Source: Symbiodinium natans
Taxonomy: Eukaryota; Sar; Dinophyceae; Suessiales; Symbiodiniaceae
Length of the DNA: 64,000 bases
Direction of reading: 5' to 3'
Assembly: GCA_905221605.1 (NCBI GenBank)
Contig: CAJNDS010001835.1
Span: forward strand, 627,348 to 691,347
Below, piece after piece: positions 1-12,200 of this stretch. The notes beneath the pieces were generated by a model, which was not told where the DNA came from, ran no database searches, and saw only the letters and a list, made by a program, of their open reading frames with translations. Numbering within the stretch: the first letter of the stretch is position 1; the number at the start of each line of letters is the position of its first letter. Position numbers and translations under genes: made by a program.

Positions 1-664
1 GTGGCACGCCCCCACAAGAAATGCAAAGCGCCCGGTCAATCATTGGGAACTCCCAATACAAAACGCACAAGCAACACAGCACATCAATATTGAAAATTCT
101 AGTCAACTTTTCCATTCATAGAGTGTTAGACCCTAAGGGCCGTCAAGAGTCACTGCTTCCCTTTCCTGTTGCAAGAGCGTCATGTGTACCCTGAATCCCA
201 AAACCAAAGCCCAAAACCTTACACCCAGTGATGGACTGCTGAGGTGCTTCTATGTATTAAGGAGCTGGACATCAGGATGAGCACCGAAGAGAGTAAAAAA
301 TGGAGAGGTCCAGTTTCCTATGAAAATATAGAGGCCTTCCCCCCCTTCCCCCCCTAACTGCACCTTTTTTTTTTTTTTTCAGCAAAAGCAAATTATGGGA
401 GCAAACGCAAACACCACTCGTTTACCAGCCACAGCCTTGCAAGATCCGTCGGTTGAAGTTCGAAGCGCTCGGAGACGTGGCTCAGGAGCTTGGGTCCCCA
501 TGATGCCTGCTTCGTCGTCGCAGCCAACGAGAACAAAGGCCCCGCCCCTGCAGTCTACAGTCCTATAATTCCTAAATGCAAAGCAGTCGCCCTTTCTTGG
601 CAACTTGTTGTGGAGTCGCTGAGTCACAAGAGCCTGCAGAATTGCACCACATCTCTGACTTCAG

Positions 665-760
665 GCTCAGGCTACATGGTGAACTGGTGGATCCCGGCAG
701 CCCTGCAGAAGGAGATCATCGAGACCACCAAGATTGATGAGTGCCGGGATCGCTGGATTG
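665..760 (+). CDS. Internal exon of an unrecognised gene
   Basis: A 96-bp open segment is bounded by a clean acceptor (ctctgacttcag, AG at 663-664, followed by G) and a GT donor at 761-762. The frame keeps phase 1 on both sides. The encoded piece is GYMVNWWIPAALQKEI followed by an acidic/basic stretch ending in CRDRWIG. The Trp-rich start and helical pattern look like real protein, but I do not recognise the family. Neighbouring exons could not be joined. An open stretch after ttttttcag at about 380 (to about 510) might be an upstream exon of the same gene. Confidence 0.35.
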
Positions 761-3191
761 GTATCCTCATCTGGCACTTTGTGCACCACACTCCAGTCCA
801 CCTTTTCGGACGCGGCCCTTGGTTCGTGTAGGCCCTGGGCATTTCGCACGTGGCTTAGGAGCCACTCCGCGATGCTGCGCGGTCAATTTAAGGCGTTCGG
901 GACTACCAGAGGAGTGACTCAACCAGAGGAGCGATTTCTACCAGCCGCCCCTTGCTTTAACCTCTGGAAACAGGATGCGCTCGTGTGAGCGAAATCGAAG
1001 GAAAGAGAGCGCACGCCAGCTCTGGCTCTGCAACAGCGATGTCGCAACAGCCAAGGGCTAACGAAGCCTTATGCCCCGTTGCAGGCCCGCAACAGCGGCA
1101 CCAGTGCCTGTGCCCCAGGAAATCATGATAATCATGTGCTACTCAGAGCACAAACTTAGAGATGATGTCTTGTTGCCTGCTATCAAGTGCTCCCGGTGGC
1201 TGCCAGCGTAATGGTTCAGTGGATCAGTCGGAGCTGCTTATGTGGCCACTACACAGGACGCTGGCTCCAGCAGCTGGTGCTCCCGCTCCCACTCCCGCGA
1301 ATCCCGCCGGAGCCTGGGTGTGGGCGCACAAGCTCCCGTTGCGCAGCTTCGTAAACATGGGAATGTGGTCAACGGCTCTGACGCTTCCTGGACGCCTCTT
1401 TGGTGCCCAAAAGCCAAAAGAACGAGCCCTTGAACCACTCTTGTACCAGCGATCCGCAGTGCTCAAGTGGCGCCAGTGTGGACCCTAAGTGTGGAATCCG
1501 GTGGACCCTCGGGCTTGAAGGGTTTCGAATCGATGATGTCAAAAATCGTTTCACCGACAAGGCAGTAGTGGTTTCAAACTCTTTACGGTATTCTGCGGCA
1601 AACCCTGCCACAATCCCAAATGAGGCGCCGGCGCAGGAGCAGCCATCTGCGACTGTGGGCCCTCCTCGCCCTACGTGCAGCGCCTAATGTGGGGATTACC
1701 CGCATCTGAAGTGTCTGCAATGATGAGCACCCACTTGTGCCATATCCACGCGGGCTCCCTGCAACGCGCCGAGGTTGGACTCCATCTCGGAGCGACCGGC
1801 CGTCAGCCCACCAGCTGCGCATCACTCAGCCTGGAGCTTTCTGGATCGGTGGTAGGGCGGGTCAGCGGGTCAGCATGCGTGCTTGGCAGAAGTACATAGA
1901 TAGTACTCAGCTCACTGTGGGAGAGTCGAATCGCTGAGTCTCCCTCTCTCTCTCTCTCTCTCTCGCTCTCGGCAGGGCACTGAACGGGACAACGTGGTGC
2001 CTCTCACAGGCAGCTAGGAGGGTTGTCTCTCCCAGTGAGGAGTTTGAGCTTGATGCTGGGAGTTGGATGTTGTGGCTTGGGTTGCAGTTGTGGTCTGGTC
2101 ATGTGTTCGTTGACAACTTTTGTTTGCCTTGCAAATTCGTCAGAAAGTTGCCTTGCCTCCAGTGTGCAAGCCTGAATGAACGGAGGGACGGGGAGAGCGA
2201 CCGCAATCTGACCTCACTCTGGCAGCTTATGCTCGCAGACAAAGAGCCACTTGGAGGTATTGGAGGCGCTTCCAGCAGCTTATCTCCACCTGCAGCTGGG
2301 GTCTCGGCATTCGCATCGACTTCCTGTCAACCAACAACCGTTTGGCCCCTGTTCAATGGCGGCCATTCGTCAGGACCAGTTTGCCTTGTGCAGTGAGGCG
2401 CCCACATCTTCCCAGCCAGTTTCCGATGAGGTCCATGTGCCAGGATGCTTCTCATGCGTGCTGTCATGTCCTATTAAGCACGGTAGCTTTCCTGGTTTGG
2501 CGAGGCAGGCCTGTAGGAAACTAGACGTGGCACATTCCAGAAGTGTTCCCTGCTCATGGGACATTGGCAATGGATGTGCTCGGGACATGCCTGCACAGGG
2601 CGAGTTTGAGGCGCAGACGTCGCTGGTCCTTACTTGCCTGTTTCCGTTCCCCACCATCAGCCTGGAAGGTCCGCCCCATCGGGGACTTGTCCTTCGCCAG
2701 CGTGCCTGCTTCTGAGACTGAACACCTTGCTGTTGCTGTGGTTGCTCGTAGCTGCAGCTGTGGTTGCGCATCTTTGCTGGACAGTATCGGCTCGTAGGGC
2801 CAAAGCAAATTTGTCGCAAGCCATACTGATTCCTTCTTGGAGTGGACAGCGCTTGTCAAGTCACAGGTGAACCAGAAGTAGAAGCGTGTAGTCACGCATG
2901 TGTACTAGCTGTACGGCACGGCTTCCAAGTCAAGTTGTGCATTCTGCACGAGGTCCGACACAGCGGATGCCACCTGGGTCAGGTCCTATGCGACAGTCTC
3001 CAACGCCCTTTTTCAGACTGCGGACTAGTGTCCAGATTACACACAGCAGTGCATGTCAGGGCAGTCGGGGGTGATATTCCAGCAGACTGACCAGTTCACA
3101 ATGTGCACAGCTACAAGTTGGCCACAAGTAGGCTCCTCATTGCTGCGCAGCAAGGTTGGGCCGACCTTCCAGCCCAAAGCGGGTAAGCCAA
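761..3191. other. Stretch without a supported gene
   Basis: Several short ORFs overlap on both strands here and none shows a family signature or a convincing pair of splice sites. A (CT)n microsatellite lies at about 1938-1966. Nothing else stands out. Confidence 0.5.
1938..1966. repeat. (CT)n microsatellite
   Basis: A run of about 13 CT dinucleotides, slightly interrupted. The complementary (GA)n type occurs at 15752-15780 and 16985-17011. Confidence 0.9.
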
Positions 3192-3380
3192 GCACCCGCC
3201 TCAGATGTCCTCAAGGAAAGAAGCAAAGCGAAGAGAAAGCTGGAGAAGCAGCAGAGTGCCCAGTACGAAACATCCGTCAAGCTGCGGAGCTTGGCTCAGG
3301 TGGGAATGAGGGCACCTCCTGGGCTGGAACTGCGCAGCCCGCGGCTCAGAAAGCGAGCTGAGAAGCTTCGGCAAGTTTGA
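3192..3380 (+). CDS. Exon-like segment, basic helical protein with APPGLE motif
   Basis: The frame that ends at the TGA at 3378-3380 encodes a Lys/Arg/Glu-rich, probably helical or coiled-coil stretch (KERSKAKRKLEKQQS), then MRAPPGLELRSPRLRKRAEK. A GT (caggtgggaatg) inside could be a donor. I know of no family with this pattern. It could pair with the open segment at 3681-4028. Start and splice sites are unresolved. Confidence 0.25.
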   Translation, partial: APASDVLKERSKAKRKLEKQQSAQYETSVKLRSLAQVGMRAPPGLELRSPRLRKRAEKLRQV

Positions 3381-3680
3381 GTCCAGGATCGCCCATGTGA
3401 TGTGCATGAACTCCCAGATGCCAAGCCGAGAATTGAGAAGTAGTGTTCACATGGCTGCTGCTGATGGCAGATGCCTCAGCATCTGAGCAGGAGCTCAATC
3501 AAACCATTCTCGCCCATGATGCTTGGCAGCACAGTGGCCCAAGGTACGATGTGCCAGTTATTTAAGCAAACAGGATTACCTGGGGCTTCCTAGGGGGTTC
3601 CACAAAAGCTCCCTCATGATTCATGGATTGATCTCTAGATCGTTCCAAGCTCAGGAGCGAATCGTCAGTGCAGAGCTTCG

Positions 3681-4028
3681 ATGGGGGCCCAGCGACTGCA
3701 GGCACTCCCGCCTCCCGTGTTGGAGGAGTCTTCGGGTTCCGTACCTACTTTTGATGCAGGCCGTGAGGAAAGCCCGGACATGATCCGCCCTGGCACCTTC
3801 CGGTCCTCTCCAACCGTCGTTGATGACATCGAGGAGGACCGCGGGTCCCCGCCGCCCTCGCAGTTGCACAGTACTATCACCGATTGCCGAAAAAGAAAAA
3901 GTAGAGAACGTGTCCCCAAATCCACACTCCGCACGTCGGCCATGAGAAAAGCTCATGGTTGGATGCGCTCGCCGGCACCCGGTTGGAAGATTCTGATGGG
4001 AAGGTTTCGGTTGCTCTCACGTCGATGA
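3681..4028 (+). CDS. Exon-like segment, low-complexity acidic/proline-rich protein
   Basis: An open frame of 115 codons contains PGTFRSSPTVVDDIEEDRG and a basic KRKSRER patch, which resembles a disordered region of a regulatory protein. An overlapping minus-strand frame is also open for about 100 codons. The plus strand is preferred only for its composition and because all firm genes lie on that strand. Function unknown. Confidence 0.25.
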   Translation: MGAQRLQALPPPVLEESSGSVPTFDAGREESPDMIRPGTFRSSPTVVDDIEEDRGSPPPSQLHSTITDCRKRKSRERVPKSTLRTSAMRKAHGWMRSPAPGWKILMGRFRLLSRR

Positions 4029-4225
4029 CCATCGGCAACCAAGTCGCAGAAATCTTGACAGGGCTAGTTCCAGTCAGTACTGCACGTAGACAGATGTCAT
4101 AAACAGTGCTCTGCTCAGTACAACACGCAAATGTTATGCCCACCTGAGCCTTCGCGGCTAGGAGTCCATGTGATTGCAAGCGTCTGCGAGGCTCGAGAAG
4201 GCCTCCATACGGTGCCATGTACTTC

Positions 4226-4253
4226 TACCAAGTATACTTAGTATATCTTGGTA
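4226..4253. repeat. Near-perfect hairpin (inverted repeat)
   Basis: TACCAAGTATAC (4226-4237), a 3-base loop, then GTATATCTTGGTA (4241-4253). The two arms pair over 12 positions with a single bulged base. It lies in DNA without a supported gene and could be a remnant of a short inverted-repeat element. Confidence 0.6.
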
Positions 4254-5388
4254 TACTACCTGGTTACTACCTCCGAGATCACAGCAGTGTGATTTGCCAC
4301 TCTCGGGGTTTCAGTCACCCTCGGTGTTGCTGGATGCAAGCAGGTCTCGATGGTTGTCCAGGAATGACTTGATGCCAAGGAAAGTCCAAAGGTGTATTGT
4401 AGATTGTTGAGTTCCCAATTCGCTGCATGTTACCGGCACTTGCATGGTTCTGCATATCATGCACCGAGCCACAGTCTTTTCATGCTTCTGCTTATCTTGC
4501 TGTAGCTGTGCCGCATGTTTACTCGCCGACTACGCTGCTGAGCAGCCGAGCCCGAGCAGTAAGCTTAATTCGCTGGTGTTCAGAAGCATCAACAGGCAAG
4601 CTGCATTGTCCAGAGTCAGCAGATCCTCTAGCAACTGGGGGGACATAGATCTGATGCAGCCGACCAGGTGATTCTGATCACGGCTTGCCGAGACTATCTC
4701 AAAAGCCACCGTCGCACATAAAATGACCTGCACGCGCCACATCGCGCCACCTTGACAACGAGCAGCAACCAACTGTGGCGTCATCTGACAGGGCTCAGCT
4801 GCAAGTGCACCATACTGCGAAGTTGAAGACAAAATGCAGGTACTGTACGGCAGCCGCGAGGACAGCGCCGTGTGTCTAAGCACGAGGCAAACAGACAGGC
4901 CATTCATTCCGCGCAGCAAAAATCACAGAACATGGCCTAAAGCCCTTGATTACCCGACGCTTCGGAAGCTAGAAGACAAAGCCCTGAAGCCCTCATCCAA
5001 CAAAGCCACACCCGACAAAACTCTGAGGCCCCGAATCGATGTTGTGACAAAGTGCCTTTGTTCTGCCTTTGGCTGTTCACATGATGGTGCGACCTGGCTG
5101 TATGTGCAACGATGGCAGCTGGGTCGTTCACAAGGCGGGGCTGGCGTTGTGCTCTTGGTGTCGCAAGCTTTGTGGAGTTGCTTTGCGTGCAGGTGCAGCC
5201 TAAGCTTTAAGACGGTGTTAGCACGCGGCACATAGGATGCTCATCGGAGCATGAGCCCTGTAAAAGCCACGAGTTCCGCAGGGTTCGGCAGGTGTAGCTT
5301 TGGACTGCTTTGGAACGGTTGGCTTTTTCGGAAGTTGGGGCGCTTTGGAGCCGGATACGTTGAGCATGCACGCACCTGTTTTTTGCAG
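4254..5388. other. Stretch without a supported gene
   Basis: Overlapping short ORFs without family signatures. The upstream exons of the C2-like gene that begins at 5389 should lie here or further left, but none could be picked out. Confidence 0.4.
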
Positions 5389-7072
5389 GATCTTCTTGAT
5401 AGACATCGAGGCCAGCGACCTTTGTCCCAGGGAGCATGAGCTCGGAACATCTGGCTCGGTGGTGGTGCAAGCCTTGGTGGATGGAGTGGCCTATGGCAGC
5501 TCGGGCAGCCAAAGAAGCTTCCCGCGGCCCCGCTGGCCCTCACTGGCTGTTCAAGGCCCCAACTTCCACCCAGGCACCTCAGAGCTCACGATTCGGCTGG
5601 TGGATGCCGACCCCTTGCAGCCACGAGTCGGGGAACCCTTCTGCTTTGGTTCCGTGTCCTTGAAGGAGGCTCTTGCACCGCTGGCCTACCAGCAGCGGCT
5701 TTCCTTCCCTTCGCAAGGTTTGGAAGGGGCTCCCGGCCGCTATGGGGCGCTGAGCTTTCAGGTCTGCACCGTGGGACCAAATCACCCAAATCACCCAAAC
5801 CACCGGAGGTTGGAGCACGTGGAGCCCGAAGAGAGACCGGGCGATCCAGGGCACCTGGCGCACCCTCTGGACTGGTGTGGGGTCTTGCGCTTCACGCCAG
5901 AGCTACGGGATGTTCCTCGCGGCCACCGGGGCCTCTGGTCCATGGAGGCCGCTGCAGGACCACCTGATGGCCGAGGCTCGCTGTCTCCCTCCAGCAGTTT
6001 CGTAAGCTGGCAATTTCAAGAAGAGGAAGGGAAGGAAGGGAAGGAAGGAAGCCGTCGCCAGTGGCTGCACTGGAGACATGAGCAGCTCTTCGTAGTCGAG
6101 AGAGACCTTCTCTTCAGCGTTCGTGCTGCGTGTCCCGAAACTGGGTGGGAGGGAAGCTGCCTCCAGCGGCTTTCGAAAATGCGGGGTCCACGTGGTCCAT
6201 GCAACATGTTCACCGAGGCGCATCCAGACCCACTGCTGCTCAAAATGCATGGGACGGATGCCTCAGTTGCCGTACATCTCCGCTTCTTTCCGGCAGAGTT
6301 CCTGAAACCGAGCTCTCGCGCCGGCGGCATCAGCATTCGCATTACCCTTGCCGCAGCACCACCAACTCTGCCACTGCCGCTCGTATTTAACGTGCCTTCA
6401 GGATGCTTCTCCATGACAGGTGACAGGGCAAAGGACACACCCTTCCACATCAGCCGCGTCGGAGATTGCACAGAAGTATGTCTGCCAGACCCTTTCCGGC
6501 TTCTGGGGCGATCCGTGTGGAAGGCTACAACTTTGGATGGCCTTCAGCCTTGCCTGGACTGCCTTGTGGATGTCCTCGCGCTGCGGCTGCGGCCCGGGGA
6601 CGAAAAGGTTCTCACGCTTCCCGTGGGAGACCATGCCATCGTGTTACGCCTCTGCCTCGCCAAGCTGCATGTCGACGTTGCTCGCCCGGTCCTGGGGGTG
6701 TGCGTGCCCACAAAGGAGCCCATGGAGGTGATCGGTGGGCAGCCGGAGCATGGCCAAGTGATCGGAGTCTTTGTGCATGCTTTGGCCGTGCATTCGCCCC
6801 AGGTGACGTGTTGTTTGCTGAGTGGGGGCCCTGAAGCATCAACCTTGTTCTATCCTTTGCCGCACTTGGGAGGCAAGGTTTTCGTGCCGACACAGCCTGA
6901 TGGCCATGGCAAGGTGACCATCATAGCATTTCTGCCAGAGTTTGGCTGCCACGCCGCAACACAGACGGCCATTGGTGATGGTTGCTTGCAGCTGCACTGG
7001 CGCTTCTCCGATGGCCGGGGCCTTTGCATGCATTTCAACGTGTTCCGCTGCAGTGTGTGTCGTGCATGCAGG
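5389..7072 (+). CDS. Large exon of an unrecognised protein with a C2-like start
   Basis: A pyrimidine tract and acceptor (ttttttgcag, AG at 5387-5388) open a reading frame of about 560 codons. It reaches a probable GT donor at 7073 (gcatgcag, then gtaggc) and hits TAG at 7073-7075 if not spliced. The first 110 or so residues alternate hydrophobic residues in a beta pattern: FLIDIEASDLCP, later SELTIRLVDADPLQP and FCFGSVSLKEAL. This resembles a C2 domain, including the Asp residues where calcium ligands would sit, but it is an impression, not a confirmed hit. The rest (about 450 residues) is unrecognised and contains a PNHPNHPNH repeat and a Glu/Lys/Gly tract (EEEGKEGKEG). The initiator exon was not found, so the gene is incomplete at both ends. 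Confidence 0.6.
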
Positions 7073-7075
7073 TAG

Positions 7076-7464
7076 GCACGTGAAGTAGCGATATGAACAC
7101 GGCCCGTTTCTGGAGAGATTTTGCTTTAGTCACACAGATGAGGGGGCCGAACTCACAACATTATCGAGCATTAAGTGGGCCTTGTTGCAAGTTGCCGTAC
7201 GAGCTATGCAGAGGCAGGCAGTGGCAGACAGGCAAGCAGACACAGACAGATACCGAGAGAAGATGCTGCGTTTTTGTGCAATGCCATGTTTCTTGCACAG
7301 CTGTGGCTCGAGCACGAACCCCACGACACTTTTAATTTGGCCAGAACTCCTGGCATTCGGCAGCACAAGATGCAGCACAGGCCAGGATCAGCAGGGGCTT
7401 TCATATGTCTCGAAATGGGCACAAAATGGCACAAGATTCTTATGGTGTCAATGGAAGGAGCTCC
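7076..7464. other. Stretch without a supported gene
   Basis: Intron or intergenic DNA after the C2-like exon. No exon could be supported. Confidence 0.4.
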
Positions 7465-7710
7465 ATGGTACGTCGACGCTGCTTGGCCAGCTTCTCCTTG
7501 GTCTTGCTCGTGGCAGTGCCCCGCATTGCAAGCTCGTTTCAGCAGCAGTATCCCCGAATCCAGCATCATACCGTCGAGGCGTTTTCACAATCGGGCTTCA
7601 GCTTCATCAACTTGGCGCTGAATATGCCAGGACAACGGGTGGGCGTTACCAATGCAAAACTCGCGACCGGCACTTCCGTTCTACTAGTAGCATGGGGCGC
7701 ATCCCCCTAA
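7465..7710 (+). CDS. Short ORF with signal-peptide-like start
   Basis: ATG at 7465 begins 81 codons ending in TAA. The N-terminus is MVRRRCLASFSLVLLVAV followed by PRIASSFQ: a basic start, a hydrophobic core, then a small-residue cleavage region with Phe. That resembles a signal peptide, and the ASSF site is loosely like the ASAF motif of complex-plastid presequences. The remainder is unrecognised. It may be the first exon of a longer gene. This is an inference from composition only. Confidence 0.3.
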   Translation: MVRRRCLASFSLVLLVAVPRIASSFQQQYPRIQHHTVEAFSQSGFSFINLALNMPGQRVGVTNAKLATGTSVLLVAWGASP

Positions 7711-9019
7711 GCCCTAGGCCCTAAAACTCTTGGACATCACTGCAAGTTGCATATTAGAATATGCATGTATGCCTGTCATCTTGTCCTCTGCACGCTTTGA
7801 AAGTCCCTAAGGGAGGGTCTAGGGCGAGTCTAGAAAATGCCGGCACTGTTGTGTTGTATTCACCTCCGCAGGCGGGTCGAGATTCTAACTGTTTGGCTCT
7901 CCCAATGCATGGGATGCATGTTCGTCGTCCTGAATAGCATGAAGCTTTGCACGTTTCCCATGAGCCTGGTGCATGCTGAATTCAATGTGATTCTCGCGCA
8001 ACGCCTGATGCATGTTGAATTCCTGAGCCCAATTTTTCTGCACGACTTTCGGAAGCGGGTCAGTTCTTCGCAGGTTGCCACGTGCTATATCTTCTAGACC
8101 ATTCTTTTGCTGTTCGGTCCTCTGTCGTGGTACGGCCTGGGCGAGGTGAGGTCTACGGGTGGGCCATGTGAAGCCCTGCTGGTAGGATGCTAGGAATATC
8201 AACGTAACTTTCCCTATCATCCTAGCTGCTGTGAGGTAGAGATAGTGGGTGATTCACTTGGAATGCCGTCTGACACACATCCAATTCCTGGCATTGAGAA
8301 GGGAAACTTTTGGCGATGCTGGTGTCGCGTGATGGCTCCCAGTCAAGAGGTCTGAAGGTGGGTCATGTGTTGTTGTGTTCGAGGGGCTTGATCTGAAGGG
8401 TCTGGACCAACCTTTGGACAGGGACTGGGATGGCCTTACCTGGGAGGTAGCCTGTCCCTTTCGGGTTTGACTGTTGCACATTGGATTTAGCATGTTGCTG
8501 AGGCTGACATCCAGGGGGTACAGGTGACTCCCGTTTCTTAGCATATGGTAAAGTTGGGCTCTGAAGTGAACTCTGCACAGCATTCCCTCGTCAGTTGCCC
8601 CGTGGAGCATGGCTAGACGGGTGGCAGAAACCTCTTTCACGTATTGCGAGCCCCTTGCCCAGAAGTCCTCAACGGTCTGGTTCATTTTGGGGGCCGAGGT
8701 GAGGTTGACTTTGAAAGTGCAGATTGCATCCTGTGGGCATTCAGTTCGAGCTCAGACCGTGAAGGGGTGGCTAGGTTTCTTGTAGCCCGCGTGGGCGTGC
8801 ACGTTCTTGTTCCCCACTCCGACTGACCAGGAAGGATCAAGGCCGCAATTGCCCGAGGCGCTGGTTCAGGCCGGTTTTTGAAAGGGGGGAAGGAGGGACA
8901 GAAAACAAGGAATAACTCAGAGTGTGAAAGCATGAGGCAGCTGTGCGCCCGATAGCTCAGTAGAGACGCAAAGTTATGATATATGATGATGATAATCTTC
9001 GAAATGCTAGTTGACGTCG
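7711..9019. other. Stretch without a supported gene; minus-strand ORF noted
   Basis: A minus-strand frame at 8254-8685 is open for 143 codons from an ATG (MNQTVEDFWARGSQYVKEV) and looks more protein-like than its neighbours, but it matches no family I know. A 19-bp motif with the core tgcatgYtgaattc occurs twice, at about 7965 and 8006. Confidence 0.3.
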
Positions 9020-9245
9020 TCTAGTCGTAGTGGTACGCAGCAGTTGTCGTAGCAGCAGGAGCAGCAGAATCAGAGGGAGCCGCAGCAGTAGCAGGAGCAG
9101 CAGCAGAAACAGTGGCAGTAGAAGTTGTAGCAGTAGTCGTGATAGTAGTGGGAGTAGTAGTCGTCATGACCGTAGTACGAGCATGAGTGCCAGTTTGAGT
9201 ACGACAACGACGACTGCTGCTGCTGCTCCTCCTCCTCCTCCGCCA
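9020..9245. repeat. Degenerate AGC/AGT trinucleotide repeat
   Basis: Imperfect runs of AGC, AGT and related triplets change to TGC/CTC triplets near 9215-9240. The apparent Ser/Arg-rich reading frame is a product of the repeat, not evidence for a gene. Confidence 0.8.
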
Positions 9246-12200
9246 CTTCTACTGCGTACTGCTAGCCCTCGCTGCGACGACGATGACGGCCAATAACTCT
9301 GCTCCACTCGTACTCTACTCTTAGTACTGGGAATCATCGCCATTGCCATGACAATCGCCACCGTCAGAAAAATCATCATTCCGAACTCCCATACTGTTTT
9401 GGAACCTGTGGAAGGCACCATCCTGTCCTGCGACACGAAGGAAGAATTCGTGGCAAACCTCAATGGCTCGTTGACTATAGCGCCTGGGATGCGATCAGAA
9501 CCTCAGCCAGGATCTGCCATAGGCTGGGAAGCAGGCGCTCTCGCACTCCACAGGGCAAGATCACGATCTTGAAACGCAAGGCTTCGAAAAGAAACCCCTG
9601 CACAACCTCCGCCTCCACAGTAGGCGATCGATGCCATCGCTTCCGCGCTCATACCCTGGTAGGTCTTGTAAAGGCAGCTGTAGCTCTCTCACCTACAGTG
9701 GTTGTCGCACAACTCTGTAATGACATGCCGTTTCCGTCCAAACTCTTTGGGACCTGTTTTCAGGCTTTTAACACTTTGTTAACTGAATATGTGGGGAGGA
9801 TACGTCTCCCGTAAAACAGAAGCGCTGAGGCCATGTTCTCCTCGTCGATGTGCGGACCGTGCTTCCTTATGGAGCCCAAGGCCTTCACACTGAGCTTAGG
9901 GGGGTTTGAGGACGTGTTTCGGAAGTTCGGGGTCAGAGTTGAGAGTTTAGGGGCTTTTGGGCTTAGGGTTGTTAAGGCTTCAGGGGCTGGGGCCAAAAGC
10001 CCTCCCAGAGCATCCGCCCCAACCAGGGGGGTCCCTAAGCCCATTGTTGCGTAGGGGGTGCGTGTGGGCGTCGAAGAATCGCCTCTAAGCCCAAATCAAA
10101 TCTGGGAACCGGGTGTGGAACCTCTGACATCCACAGCCAGCGCCAACATTATGTAAGCTTCGATTAGGCTCCAGACTCTGATGACGAGTCTCATTGTTAG
10201 GGGCATGGCTTAGGGCCGCTGAGGTTTAGGAGGGTTTTGGGCATTCCCCCCCTGGCCCCTGAGGTGGAGGAACTGGCTGCTGCTCGGTGGCATCTGCAAA
10301 GGGGAAGCAGTGCTTTGTTTTGAGGATATGCTGAAGTCATGGTGATCTCTGGTGCAAGTTGTATGTGGCCTCTGCCACATGCCGTAGGACAGACGTCATA
10401 GGGCTGCATGGCCGTCAGGCCAAGTATGCAGATGATGGGCTGAAGGTGGTGAAGATCAGTCTCGAGCCAGGCACACCATCGCAGTCCTTGGGCATGAACC
10501 CCCCAGAGCAGGGCGCCCAAATGTGCAACATGAACACTACCCACCCCCTCTAATGCCCTGGCAACAGGCAAAAATGCAAAGCTGATGAGGCCACTGTGCC
10601 CGGGTCGCATTGAGATTCCTGAGCGCGAGGATCTCGCCACGTGCATATTCCCCGTAGAGAGAACGAGAGGGACTGATTTGTAAAGGCACGGCAAACTCAG
10701 GTATTCTGAGATGGAGGTGCGCGAGCTTCCAACATTCATTGTCTTCAAGGCCGGTGTTCCGTTCGAGTTAGAGAGAGATAGTAGAGAGAGGATTGGAGAG
10801 AGATAGCAGAGAGAGGAACTCTTCTTCGTATGGGAGGCTTTGTGTTATCTTGGACATGAGGCCCCCCCCCCCCAAACTATACCATTCCCCGCGACGCGTG
10901 TTGGATGAGTAGCATTTTGAGAGATGACCATATTCTACTAGGATCTGAAACCTCCCATGAGGACGGTGAGATGAAAGGCCGCATCACCGGAACCAGACAT
11001 GCCGAACTGCTGGCCGCGTGGATGCATCACCAAGCTTTGCTAGATTGAGTTGTGGTCTCAGAATCCCACGCAAGCCATGCGACCCTGAAACGGCCAAAGA
11101 CAGCTTCCCCACTCGAGGAGATGGTTCAGGGCCTCCTGTGATGGCATGGCGACCCTGTTTCGCTGCCGGCCTCACGGCGTCAGAGGCTGAGACGTACCTC
11201 GTGGCTTGCGGAAATGAAGCCGCCATGCAGTGTTCTCGTGCTGGTGCGACCGTGCCTGCACTAAGGCGGAGTTGCACGATGTTGCACGATATGTTGATTG
11301 GGCACGGGACTTGTAGTACGCTAGCATTCTGCCCACCAGTCACACGAAGTGTTTCAAGATGTGACGTGGGGGGAATTTTAGATGTGGCCGCAAGATGACA
11401 CGCAGGCCTGTCACCGCAAAGCGTGACAATAGCATTGTGAAGTTTTTGACGGCCAGGGCTTCAAGTAGCCTTCCTGCTGCAAGATGCCTCCCATCCGCAA
11501 ATGCGTGGACGCATGGAGAAGATAGCAAAGGAACCGCAGTCATCCAGATTCTGCAGCGACATTTTTCAATCCTGGGTTTCCAAGCGTGTAAGTGTGGAAT
11601 TCAGAATCTAGAAGCCATGCTGCGCACAAACCATGTCCGTGACTCCTCCCACTGAAAACCCCACCCCTCTTCTGATTTATGCACCTTTTTCATCGTGCAT
11701 AAGTGTTCGGGTTGTGGGAGGGTACTGTTACTAATTGCACTGGTTGGCGGGTGATGGCAGGGGCAGGACAGCTTAGTTCACTTAACATGTGTCCAGTTGC
11801 GGTGGGGGGTCCTCAGAGGAACGTCAGAACCATTTTGAGTTTGACGATCCTGAGCCGCAGGGTTGGCTGGTTGGTAGTGCAATTCTGACAAGCAGCTGCA
11901 CGGCTCCAAGAAAGGCATGGGACAATCAGCTTTATCAGAACTGCACGGCTCTGGACCGAACAGGTCAATGATCTGTAAGCGCTCAGAAGCAAGGCCTTCG
12001 CACATGAGCGGTGCACGATGCCTGTCTGGGCGAGGGTGTCAGCCCAGAAAACCCCAGCCCTTCTCAGAAGCCCGCAGGCAGGCTGCAGAGAGTTCTTGTG
12101 CGTGTACACAATTTCGGGGTCTCCGAGTGATCGGGAGTCCTGGTCGGTACGACCTTCGGAGCTTTGGCAGCTCGAAACTCGAAACAATCAGTTTCATGCT

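Noticed and set aside
10197-10748. Minus-strand ORF of 183 codons
   Set aside because: No motif, no splice context, and erratic composition; open by chance is more likely.
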